The translations under genes and the position numbers were made by a program. Below, one piece after another: positions 1-6,632 of a DNA stretch of 21,370 nucleotides. This DNA comes from JAJFTV01 sp964426355 (GTDB lineage Bacteria > Chloroflexota > Anaerolineae > Anaerolineales > Anaerolineaceae). Under the pieces are notes generated by a model. The model saw nothing but the letters and a program-made list of their open reading frames with translations. It did no database searches and was not told the origin of the DNA. The stretch's first letter is position 1. Every line of letters starts with the position of its first letter. The stretch spans positions 1 through 21,370 of the forward strand of contig CAYRRA010000069.1 of NCBI GenBank assembly GCA_964426355.1, read 5' to 3'.

Positions 1-763
1 GAACCTTATACCGCTGTATGCGATTGGTGTTTTTCTTTCTTTCACAATTTCGCAAGTGGGTATTGCTTTTCGCTGGCGCAAAGCCGGTAAGCTAAAGCCA
101 GGGGAAGAGATTAGCTCAGGTGAAACCTCCATACGTTATGAAAAAGGGTGGCTCCTCAAGTTAGTCTCAAACGGTTTCGGCGCGTTGACCACTGCCACGG
201 TCATGGTGATATTTGCTATCACGAAATTTAAGGACGGGGCATGGATGGTGATCGTATTACTGCCTATTCTGGTCATCGGTTTTTTAGTCATTCATCGGCA
301 TTATTCAATATTAGCCGGGCAACTTTCACTTGGGGGGTATGGTTCTCTGCCAGAGGTTGTAAGGCATCGGGTAATCCTTCTGGTAGGTGGAGTTCATCGG
401 GGTTCGTTAGCAGCCCTGCGTTACGCGCGTACATTGTCTGATGATATCACCGCAGTGCATGTGTCGATTGATGAAGAAGAAACCGAAAAAATCCGTAAAC
501 GTTGGGAGGTATGGGGTGATGGAACGCGCCTTGTGATCGTTGATTCACCGTATCGTCTCTTTACGGAACCGCTTCTGGAATACATCTCAGGTATTGAGGA
601 CCATCTGCAGCCCAACGAAGTGATTACAGTCGTGGTGCCGCAATTTGTCCCAGCTCATGTATGGAGCCGCTTTTTGCATTCACGGACCGCAAACACATTG
701 CGCGATGCTTTACTGAACCGTGACAAAATTGTGATTACCGAAGTCCCTTATCAAGTATCTTAA
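1..763 (+). CDS. APC-superfamily permease, KimA-like, C-terminal part
   Basis: The reading frame is open from base 2, so the start lies outside the window; about 253 codons remain. The visible part begins with a membrane segment containing NLIPLYAIGVFLSFT, which is typical of the last helices of KimA-like and related APC permeases. Two more hydrophobic helices follow (roughly bases 160-305). The remainder, about 150 residues, is a soluble domain with an alpha/beta pattern (VILLVGGVHRGSLAALRYA, later VVVPQFVPAHVW and ending VITEVPYQVS), like the cytosolic tail of KimA, a proton-coupled potassium importer. Two RCK proteins follow 17 bases downstream. Mycobacteria have an APC permease next to paired TrkA-like genes (ceoB and ceoC), which supports a role in ion uptake. 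The substrate could still be an amino acid; potassium is an inference from the tail and the neighbours. Confidence 0.85.
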   Translation, partial: NLIPLYAIGVFLSFTISQVGIAFRWRKAGKLKPGEEISSGETSIRYEKGWLLKLVSNGFGALTTATVMVIFAITKFKDGAWMVIVLLPILVIGFLVIHRHYSILAGQLSLGGYGSLPEVVRHRVILLVGGVHRGSLAALRYARTLSDDITAVHVSIDEEETEKIRKRWEVWGDGTRLVIVDSPYRLFTEPLLEYISGIEDHLQPNEVITVVVPQFVPAHVWSRFLHSRTANTLRDALLNRDKIVITEVPYQVS

Positions 764-780
764 GATTGGAGCAGTGAAAC

Positions 781-1452
781 ATGAAGGTTGTGATCATTGG
801 GTGTGATCGATTGGGTGCTGAACTGGCGCTGCGGTTGTCAAAACATGGTAACGAAGTTGCTATTGTAGAAAAAGACCGTTCCAGATTCTTATTTTTAAGC
901 AAAAATTTTAAAGGTAGAACGCATGAAGGGGATGCGTTTAATGAAGAAGTCTTGTTGCGAGCAGGCATTAAAGAAGCGGATGCATTTCTTGCAATTACAG
1001 AATCGGATTCAAAAAATTATGTTTTAGGTTTCGTTGCAAAGAATTTCTTCCATATCCCACAAGTGATTGTGCGGAATTATGATCCCCAATGCCAGGTGAT
1101 TTGTGAGTTGATGGGTCTCCAGGCTGTCAGTTCAGCTCGATGGGGTGCGGAACAGATTGAGGAGATGATCAGTCATGTTGGGTTGAATTCGGTTCTGACT
1201 GTGGGTGGTGGAGAGGTAGAAGTATATGCAATACCTGTGCCTAAAGAATGGCACGGTAAAAAACTGCTAGAGATGATTACCCGGAAAACAGATCAGGTGG
1301 TTATCAGTGTGAGCCGTGCTGGAAAAACATTTATCCCTGCAAAGGACCTGGTGTTTCAGGAATCAGATGTGATCCATGTAGCTGCAAACCATGAAGGGAT
1401 TGAAGATTTACGCATGAAGACAAAACCGGTGGAAGATGGAGGTGAGGCATGA
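781..1452 (+). CDS. trkA: TrkA/RCK-type potassium transport regulator (first copy)
   Basis: This 223-residue protein has the usual RCK layout: an N-terminal Rossmann domain (about 1-125) and a C-terminal RCK_C/TrkA-C domain (about 140-215). RCK proteins sit on the cytosolic face of potassium transporters and gate them in response to NAD(H) or other nucleotides. The Rossmann loop reads GCDRLG at residues 7-12, where the family normally has GxGxxG; Asp9 replaces the middle glycine. Glu30, at the end of the second strand, fits NAD rather than NADP binding. A short ribosome-binding site (GGAG, 768-771) precedes the ATG. The stop overlaps the next start as ATGA, so the two RCK proteins are probably translationally coupled and may form a heteromeric ring. 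No TrkH or KtrB channel subunit is visible; the adjacent permease may be the partner. Confidence 0.9.
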   Translation: MKVVIIGCDRLGAELALRLSKHGNEVAIVEKDRSRFLFLSKNFKGRTHEGDAFNEEVLLRAGIKEADAFLAITESDSKNYVLGFVAKNFFHIPQVIVRNYDPQCQVICELMGLQAVSSARWGAEQIEEMISHVGLNSVLTVGGGEVEVYAIPVPKEWHGKKLLEMITRKTDQVVISVSRAGKTFIPAKDLVFQESDVIHVAANHEGIEDLRMKTKPVEDGGEA

Positions 1453-2120
1453 AAGTGGTTATTGTGGGCGGCGGACGTACCGGTTCTCAACTGGCATTAA
1501 GACTCATTCAGCAGAGCTATCAGGTACAGGTTATTGAAGACCGTGCAGATATCCTTTCTCACTTGCATAAAGAGATTCCGACGGAAATAATTCACGAGGG
1601 AAACCCAATTGTCCCTGAGGTGTTGGAGCAAGCCGGTATTCGCAATGCGGATGTTGTGGCGGCAGTTACTTCGAGTGATGACCGCAATCTATTGGTTTGT
1701 TATCTTGCACGTATGTTATACAATGTACCTCGAACGATTGCGCGGGTGAATAATCCCAGGCACGCGTGGTTGTTTAACGCAGATTTCAAGGTGGATGCTG
1801 TAATCAACCCGGCTTTGATCATTGCCAGTATGATTTCTGAGCAGATGTCAATGGGCGATATGATGACGATTGCAAAACTATATAAAGGAAATTATTCACT
1901 CGTTGAAGAGAAAATTCCGGATGGTGCTCGTTCAATCGGGATTGCGATTAAGGACCTGGGTTTGGCAGAAGAGTGTGTGATAGCCGGGATCATTCGCGAC
2001 GGTGAACTGATTGTGCCGCGCGGAAGCACCATTTTCCAGGTGGGTGATGAGGTGTTGGCGGTTACCGATTCTGAGGGTGCACAACACCTTTCTGAGCTTT
2101 TAAAGCCAAAAGAAGTTTGA
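1449..2120 (+). CDS. trkA: TrkA/RCK-type potassium transport regulator (second copy)
   Basis: A paralogue of the preceding gene with the same length (223 residues) and order: a Rossmann domain with an intact GGGRTG loop (7-12) and Glu30, then a TrkA-C domain (about 140-215, including GDEVLAVTDSEG near the end). The ATG lies inside the ATGA overlap with the upstream stop, which indicates tight coupling. Because this copy keeps the canonical glycines while the first does not, a plausible division of labour is one nucleotide-binding subunit and one structural or differently tuned subunit; this is inference. Its TGA stop is itself part of the -35 box of the next operon's promoter. Confidence 0.92.
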   Translation: MKVVIVGGGRTGSQLALRLIQQSYQVQVIEDRADILSHLHKEIPTEIIHEGNPIVPEVLEQAGIRNADVVAAVTSSDDRNLLVCYLARMLYNVPRTIARVNNPRHAWLFNADFKVDAVINPALIIASMISEQMSMGDMMTIAKLYKGNYSLVEEKIPDGARSIGIAIKDLGLAEECVIAGIIRDGELIVPRGSTIFQVGDEVLAVTDSEGAQHLSELLKPKEV

Positions 2121-2145
2121 CCCATTAGGAACGATACGGTATAAT
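2117..2145 (+). promoter_or_regulatory. Promoter of the rpmH-jag operon
   Basis: A near-consensus sigma-70-type promoter: TTGACC at 2117-2122, a spacer of exactly 17 bases, and a perfect TATAAT at 2140-2145. The -35 box shares bases with the stop codon of the second trkA copy (TGA, 2118-2120). Transcription would start near 2152, giving a leader of about 80 bases before rpmH. Six genes of high-demand cellular machinery lie downstream, which fits a strong promoter. Confidence 0.85.
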
Positions 2146-2233
2146 TGGCGTTTGTGAATATGCCGGAGAATAACAGGTTTCATGATCCAGATGGATCTTG
2201 ATCCTGATCCTGATTTGGAAAGGAAGCAGAAAC

Positions 2234-2404
2234 ATGACAAAAAGGACTTATCAACCGAAAATACGACGAAGGGTGAGGGTTCATGGGTTTCGTCAACGCA
2301 TGGCGACTGCAGACGGTCGCAATGTATTGAAAAGGCGTCGCCTGAAAGGTCGTTATCGTCTGACCGTGTCAGCCAATGAACATGTGAAAAAGATCCGCTG
2401 GTAG
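2234..2404 (+). CDS. rpmH: Large ribosomal subunit protein bL34
   Basis: This small basic protein of 56 residues starts MTKRTYQPK and contains RVHGFRQRM, the highly conserved core of bL34 of the large ribosomal subunit. It is about ten residues longer at the C-terminus (ending EHVKKIRW) than the 46-residue E. coli protein; C-terminal variation is common in this family. I chose the ATG at 2234 because the conserved MTKRTYQP begins there and a purine-rich stretch (GGAAAGGAAG, about 2217-2226) lies just upstream. An in-frame upstream GTG/ATN start would add 12 non-conserved residues. It is the first gene of the operon, followed after 75 bases by rnpA, the usual bacterial pairing. Confidence 0.97.
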   Translation: MTKRTYQPKIRRRVRVHGFRQRMATADGRNVLKRRRLKGRYRLTVSANEHVKKIRW

Positions 2405-2479
2405 GATCAGAGTTGCATTGCCGGGCGGTAATGGCGCGGATTTGTTTTGTGAATCTAGCCTGAAACAGATGATAGTACT

Positions 2480-2833
2480 GTGCTTTTACAAAAGAACCGA
2501 TTAAAAGGATCCAGTAACTTTAAGCGTGTTCGAAAGATTGGAAAGACCTTTAGACACCCGCTTATCATTCTGATTGCCGCCCCCAGCCAAATCCAAAACA
2601 CACGCGTTGGCGTTGTGGTTGGTAAGGCTGTTGGAAATGCTGTACAAAGGAACCAGGTGAAAAGGCGAATACGTGCCTGTGTGAGACAAATATTGTCCTC
2701 AGATGATGTGGGATGGGATATAATATTGATTGCCCGTAAACCGGCTGGAGTGTCAGATTTCATTGAGATTAAGAAGGCACTAGCTGATTTATACAACCGC
2801 GCGGTTAAGAGCGCGTCATTAGATGATCGATAA
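2480..2833 (+). CDS. rnpA: Ribonuclease P protein component
   Basis: This 117-residue basic protein matches the RnpA family, which binds the catalytic RNase P RNA and helps it remove 5' leaders from tRNA precursors. The N-terminal LKGSSNFKRVRKIGKTF pattern (8-24), with Phe14, forms part of the substrate cleft. The RNA-binding 'RNR' helix is visible as GNAVQRNQVKRRIR (52-65), but the third residue of the RNR motif is Gln59 rather than Arg. The most likely start is GTG at 2480, since the conserved region begins right after it; no strong Shine-Dalgarno sequence precedes it. The stop overlaps the yidD start as TAATG, so translation is coupled. Confidence 0.95.
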   Translation: MLLQKNRLKGSSNFKRVRKIGKTFRHPLIILIAAPSQIQNTRVGVVVGKAVGNAVQRNQVKRRIRACVRQILSSDDVGWDIILIARKPAGVSDFIEIKKALADLYNRAVKSASLDDR

Positions 2834-3156
2834 TGATTGAAGAGCACCAGGCAACAATTCAAGAGGAACGGCTGCGTGATTTGCCATTTAACATAAGAAC
2901 ATTTCCACGCTGGTTTCTGCTTGCATTGATTCGTTTCTATCAGAAATCGATTTCCCCGATTTTACCTCCAAACACATGCCGGTTCTATCCATCCTGTTCA
3001 CATTACTCCTACCAGGCGATTTACCGTTTTGGGTTCGTGCGTGGCTTAATTTTAGGAACCTGGCGCGTTCTGCGCTGTAATCCTTTTAATCCAGGGGGGT
3101 ATGACCCAATTCCGCAAGAATGGAAATTCCCCAAAAAGGACCAGGTCGTTCATTAG
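2833..3156 (+). CDS. yidD: Membrane protein insertion efficiency factor YidD
   Basis: This 107-residue protein has the compact YidD signature: an N-terminal amphipathic helix (WFLLALIRFYQKSISPILPP, 27-46), then CRFYPSCSHY with Cys49 and Cys55, and RCNPFNPGGYDPIP with Cys82. YidD is a small, peripherally attached inner-membrane protein that assists insertion of proteins through YidC. A leading stretch of about 20 residues before the helix is longer than in many homologues. The gene overlaps rnpA by one base and is followed after 19 bases by the lipoprotein gene, so it sits in its usual place between rnpA and yidC. Confidence 0.95.
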   Translation: MIEEHQATIQEERLRDLPFNIRTFPRWFLLALIRFYQKSISPILPPNTCRFYPSCSHYSYQAIYRFGFVRGLILGTWRVLRCNPFNPGGYDPIPQEWKFPKKDQVVH

Positions 3157-3175
3157 ATTTTTAGGAAATCCATAG

Positions 3176-4234
3176 ATGAAACATCGATTAATCATTTTTT
3201 TTGCGCTCTTCATGTTTGCCAGCATGATACTTAGCTCCTGCTCTGGAGCGATTGGCACCTCAAGCTGGCCCGGGTTGAGCGCTTCAGACGATACACTTTT
3301 TGTATCTTATGGCGCACGCGTCTATTCCGTCGGTTTAAATGATGGAAAATTGTTGTGGCAGTTTCCTGCCGAATCAAAAAATACGATCCAGTTTTATGCC
3401 CCAGTATCAATAGCTGATGACCAGTTGATTGTGGGTGATTACACAAAACAACTGTATAGCGTTAATCCGGAGAATGGCTCTCAGAAATGGGTCTTTGGTG
3501 ATGCAAAAGGACGCTATATTGCCAGCGCATTAATTGAAGATGATTTAATCCTTGCACCCAGCGTAGATATGAAATTGTATGCACTCGATTTTCAGGGGCA
3601 GTTAAAGTGGAGTTTTGAAGGGTCTCAACAACCTCTTTGGGCTCAACCTGTCAGTGACGGCTCTACCGTTTACCTGGGATCAATGGATCATACCCTTTAC
3701 GCTGTGGACATTGAGACCGGTGAAGAGCAGTGGAAACTTGAGTTGGATGGTGCAATGGTGTCTGCCCCTCTGCTAGCAGATGGAGTTCTTTACTTGGCGA
3801 CCATGGGCGACACGATCTACGCCATTAACGTGAGCGATCAAAAGGTGCTCTGGCAATTTACAACTGAAGATGAGGTGTGGGGTACTCCGGTTCTGCATGA
3901 TGGTACGATTTTTGTGGCTGACCTCCTGGGAAATATTTCTGCATTGGATGTTGAGAATGGCAGCCTGGTCTGGACAGTTTCTGCAGGCGGGTCAGTTGTT
4001 GGCTCAGGCGGATTAACATCGGATGGCGTGGTTTTTGCGACCGAGGAAGGCGATGTGCTTCTGGTTGGTTATAATGGCACCAAACAGTGGACCCGGTCGA
4101 TTGAAGGAAAATTATATGGCGTACCCGCAATCGGGGATGACCGGATTGTCGTGTCTGTAATAGGCGGCGATCAACTCCTGGTAGCCTATGATTTCCGTGG
4201 TAATGAAGTCTGGACATTTGTTCCCCCGAAATAG
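3176..4234 (+). CDS. PQQ-like beta-propeller lipoprotein
   Basis: This 352-residue protein starts with a lipoprotein signal: charged n-region, hydrophobic core, and lipobox LSSC with Cys22 as the lipidation site. The rest is a beta-propeller of about eight blades, each closing with a Trp motif (LLWQF, QKWVF, LKWSF, EQWKL, VLWQF, LVWTV, KQWTR, EVWTF). These are the PQQ-binding-like or BamB-like repeats. No PQQ-dehydrogenase catalytic features were noticed, so a scaffold or binding role outside the membrane is more likely than an enzyme. Its position between yidD and yidC, in the same transcription unit, suggests a job in membrane-protein insertion or in folding on the outer face of the membrane. 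That role is inference. Confidence 0.9.
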   Translation: MKHRLIIFFALFMFASMILSSCSGAIGTSSWPGLSASDDTLFVSYGARVYSVGLNDGKLLWQFPAESKNTIQFYAPVSIADDQLIVGDYTKQLYSVNPENGSQKWVFGDAKGRYIASALIEDDLILAPSVDMKLYALDFQGQLKWSFEGSQQPLWAQPVSDGSTVYLGSMDHTLYAVDIETGEEQWKLELDGAMVSAPLLADGVLYLATMGDTIYAINVSDQKVLWQFTTEDEVWGTPVLHDGTIFVADLLGNISALDVENGSLVWTVSAGGSVVGSGGLTSDGVVFATEEGDVLLVGYNGTKQWTRSIEGKLYGVPAIGDDRIVVSVIGGDQLLVAYDFRGNEVWTFVPPK

Positions 4235-4245
4235 AGGAAATAGTT

Positions 4246-5049
4246 ATGTGGGATACGTTAATCATCACCCCTTTTATCAACGTTCTGCTCTTCATCTATA
4301 ATCTGGTTGGTCAGAATTTTGGCGTGGCAATCATCTTGTTCACCATTCTGATTCGTCTGATTACCCACCCTTTAACTGCTCAGCAGTTGAAGGGTACCCA
4401 AAAAATGCAAGAATTGAACAAAGATAAACGCTGGATTGAAATTCAGCAAAAATACAAAAACGATCGTGAGAAGCTGGCACAGGAGCAGATGAAGTTCTAC
4501 AAAGAAATCGGATATAACCCGATGTCTTCTTGTTTGCCAACCCTGATTCAATTTCCGATCATCATTGGTTTGTACCAGGCAGTGATTCGCGCCCTTGCCA
4601 GCACTCCGTTGGAAATGCTTGGGTTGATGCGTCATATCAGCAGCTCACTCCTGGACGCTTCGTCGATTATTCCGTTGAATAGCCATTTTTTGTGGATGAA
4701 CCTGGGACAACCGGAAAGGTTGAACCTGCCGTTTCTATCCTTTGGTATTCCTGTGTTAGCCATCGTGGTGGTTATTACAACATACTTGCAGTCAAAACTG
4801 ATGCAACCACCTTCTACAACGCCCGGAGACCAGGGCGCGATGATGGGTAATATGATGAATATCTATATGCCTTTCCTGATGGGATACCTGGCATATACGC
4901 TGGCATCGGGTCTTTCTCTTTATTTTGTTGCTTCCAACCTGATAGGCATACTACAATATGCCCTCTTGGGTCGGTTAAACTGGAAAAACTTGTTACCAAA
5001 GAAAAAGGTTCAGAGTAGTGAAAATCAAAAGGCGATCGATTCAAAATAA
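4246..5049 (+). CDS. yidC: Membrane protein insertase YidC/Oxa1/Alb3 family
   Basis: This 267-residue polytopic protein has the five-helix core of the YidC/Oxa1 family without the large periplasmic domain of Gram-negative YidC, as in monoderm bacteria. The first core helix carries the conserved groove arginine (ILIRLITHPL, Arg37), which contacts substrates. A charged cytosolic hairpin follows (about 45-90, ending YKEIGYNPMSSCLPTLIQFP), and later helices lie near 165-185 and 205-245. The C-terminus is short and basic (KKKVQ). YidC inserts membrane proteins with or without the Sec translocon. The ATG is preceded by AGAGGAAA (4233-4240), and the jag gene follows in the common yidC-jag arrangement. 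Confidence 0.96.
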   Translation: MWDTLIITPFINVLLFIYNLVGQNFGVAIILFTILIRLITHPLTAQQLKGTQKMQELNKDKRWIEIQQKYKNDREKLAQEQMKFYKEIGYNPMSSCLPTLIQFPIIIGLYQAVIRALASTPLEMLGLMRHISSSLLDASSIIPLNSHFLWMNLGQPERLNLPFLSFGIPVLAIVVVITTYLQSKLMQPPSTTPGDQGAMMGNMMNIYMPFLMGYLAYTLASGLSLYFVASNLIGILQYALLGRLNWKNLLPKKKVQSSENQKAIDSK

Positions 5050-5061
5050 GTTGAGGTGTTT

Positions 5062-5835
5062 ATGACAGAAAAGACAGTGATAGAAATGATCGCCCCTACC
5101 GTTGAAGAAGCCGTCGATTTGGGTTTGGAACAATTGGGTTTGTCTCGTGAAGCGGTAGAGGTTGAAGTTCTAGATGCGGGCAGTAAAGGTCTTTTTGGTA
5201 TCGGCAATCGCCAGGCGCGTGTGCGTTTGACCGTCATAACTGAGGTTGCTGAAGATGATGAAACTGAAACGCTTCCAGAGGATTTGTATGATGAATCAGA
5301 CATGTTGGAACTGGAAGTGGAAAAACGGGAAACAAGGGAAACAATCGAAAGACCCTTTGATGCTGAAACTGCTCTGGATGTTACCCGCCATGTGGTTGCC
5401 GAATTGTTAGAAAAAATGCGCGTTCGCGCCGAAGTGAAAACGGAATTGCTGGAGACGGAAGAGGCTCAAGGAAAACCAGTGATCCATGTTGATATCCAGG
5501 GAAATGACCTTTCGATTTTGATTGGGCGACAGGCTGAAACGTTAAACGCATTGCAGTATATCTCCAGCCTGATTGTTGCGAAAGAACTGGGGCATTGGGT
5601 CACATTGATGGTTGATGTACAGGGGTATCGAACACGGCGTGAGCAGCAGCTTCGAAAACTGGCACGCAGGTTAGCCGACCAGGCAATTCACACCGGACGC
5701 CGCCAGGTGTTGGAGCCGATGCCTGCGAATGAGCGACGCTTCATTCACCTGGAGCTGCGCAATCACCCTGATGTGGTCACAGAGAGTATCGGTGATGAAC
5801 CGAATAGAAAAGTGACAATCTCACTGAAGAAATAA
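5062..5835 (+). CDS. jag: RNA-binding protein Jag/KhpB (Jag-N, KH, R3H)
   Basis: This 257-residue protein has the three domains of Jag/KhpB: Jag-N (about 3-55, ending GSKGLFGIGNRQARVRLTV), an acidic linker, a type II KH domain (about 105-180, with the loop LIGRQAETLNALQYI in place of the usual GRRGETLDALQYL) and an R3H domain (about 195-255, with ERRFIHLEL). KhpB proteins bind RNA and affect cell division and envelope synthesis in Gram-positive bacteria. I prefer the ATG at 5062, with GAGG at 5053-5056 as ribosome-binding site; a GTG two codons upstream overlaps that site. It is the last gene of the operon, followed by a terminator. Confidence 0.94.
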   Translation: MTEKTVIEMIAPTVEEAVDLGLEQLGLSREAVEVEVLDAGSKGLFGIGNRQARVRLTVITEVAEDDETETLPEDLYDESDMLELEVEKRETRETIERPFDAETALDVTRHVVAELLEKMRVRAEVKTELLETEEAQGKPVIHVDIQGNDLSILIGRQAETLNALQYISSLIVAKELGHWVTLMVDVQGYRTRREQQLRKLARRLADQAIHTGRRQVLEPMPANERRFIHLELRNHPDVVTESIGDEPNRKVTISLKK

Positions 5836-5845
5836 GATCAAATAG

Positions 5846-5880
5846 AACGCATTTCAAATCTTGAGATGCGTTTTTATTTT
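5846..5880 (+). terminator. Intrinsic terminator after jag
   Basis: A 12-bp stem (5846-5857 with 5861-5872, including one G-U pair) closes a 3-base loop and runs directly into TTTTTATTTT. It begins about 10 bases after the jag stop and ends the rpmH-jag operon. Confidence 0.9.
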
Positions 5881-6009
5881 CTCCGCGGGTTACTGTCTGT
5901 GTGAACGAAGCACCAGGACTGTTGGGTGACGTTTTATGCAATTTATTCAATTTCCTTGTGAACGGTTTTTTCAGGTGTTACTTACCAGAATTTTTGCGTG
6001 GAGGAGACA

Positions 6010-6603
6010 ATGGAAGAACTAATGAACAATACCATCCTTTTTCGTGAGAGCGGAAAAAAAAACCGCTCCCACGTGATCGAATTGGTTAAAAAGCACAGCC
6101 AGCTAGCTGGCGTAAAAACGATTGTGGTCGCAAGTAGTACCGGGGAAACAGGTGCTGCTGTAGTTGAAGCGATGCCCGACAGCAAAGTCATTGTAGTTTC
6201 GCATTCCACAGGGTTTTCCCGCCCGAATGAGCAGGAACTGAAAGCAGAATATCTCGATCGGATTGAGAGAGGTGGTGGGGTTGTCGTCACTGCGGCGCAC
6301 GCTTTTGGCGGTGTAAACCGGGCTGTTCGAAAAAAACTGAATACCTTTCAGATTGATGAAATCATCGCTTACACACTGCGTATTTTTGGTGAGGGCATGA
6401 AAGTCACCGCTGAGATTGCATTAATGGCAGCCGATGCCGGATATGTGCGCGTGGATGAACCCATAATCGCAATGGCTGGCACGGGCAGCGGAAGTGATAC
6501 GGCTGTCATGCTCATCCCGTCTTACTCACAAAGCTTTTTTGAGATGAAGATCCTTGAAGTTTTGTGTATGCCAGCACCAGCTCACCCTCTATTTCAAAAA
6601 TGA
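6010..6603 (+). CDS. Free-standing pyruvate kinase C-terminal (PK_C) domain protein
   Basis: This 197-residue protein resembles only the C-terminal alpha/beta domain of pyruvate kinase (PK_C), with no catalytic barrel. Visible signatures are VASSTGETGAA (40-50), VSHSTGFSRP (63-72), GEGMKVTAEIALMAADAG (127-144) and AGTGSGSDTAVMLIPSYS (156-173). In pyruvate kinase this domain forms the allosteric, phosphate-binding region; stand-alone versions occur in archaea and various bacteria and have no established function. I chose the ATG at 6010 because a strong GGAGGAG (6000-6006) precedes it; an upstream GTG at 5998 would overlap that site. A run of nine adenines (about 6054-6062) lies between complementary GCGG and CCGC sequences in the coding region. 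No linked pyruvate kinase is seen, so a regulatory or metabolite-binding role is possible. Confidence 0.88.
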   Translation: MEELMNNTILFRESGKKNRSHVIELVKKHSQLAGVKTIVVASSTGETGAAVVEAMPDSKVIVVSHSTGFSRPNEQELKAEYLDRIERGGGVVVTAAHAFGGVNRAVRKKLNTFQIDEIIAYTLRIFGEGMKVTAEIALMAADAGYVRVDEPIIAMAGTGSGSDTAVMLIPSYSQSFFEMKILEVLCMPAPAHPLFQK

Positions 6604-6617
6604 TGGATGAATCATGA

Positions 6618-6632
6618 TATAGTATCGATATG
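6618..6632 (+). promoter_or_regulatory. Possible extended -10 promoter giving a leaderless mRNA
   Basis: TGATATAGT (6615-6623) is an extended -10 element with TATAGT at 6618-6623. The expected start site falls at about 6630, the A of the next gene's ATG. No Shine-Dalgarno sequence precedes that ATG and no good -35 box is present, both of which fit a leaderless transcript. It is a short motif, so this is tentative. Confidence 0.4.

Noticed and set aside
2121..2233. Possible replication origin, since rpmH-rnpA often lies beside dnaA.
   Set aside because: No DnaA-box-like clusters (TTATNCACA) are seen and trkA, not dnaA, is upstream.
2182..2379. Open frame starting in the rpmH leader with a GATCCT hexamer repeat (Asp-Pro repeats).
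   Set aside because: It overlaps rpmH in another frame, has no ribosome-binding site and becomes unlike any protein; the hexamer repeat is only two to three units.
3858..4295. 145-codon open frame on the minus strand opposite the lipoprotein gene.
   Set aside because: It lies antisense to a well-supported propeller gene and has a low-quality, His/Arg/Gln/Pro-rich composition typical of a shadow frame.
6045..6070. Run of nine adenines between GCGG and CCGC inside the PK_C gene, resembling a slippery site.
   Set aside because: The zero frame continues with clear family motifs on both sides and no alternative frame gives a sensible product, so frameshifting is not needed.
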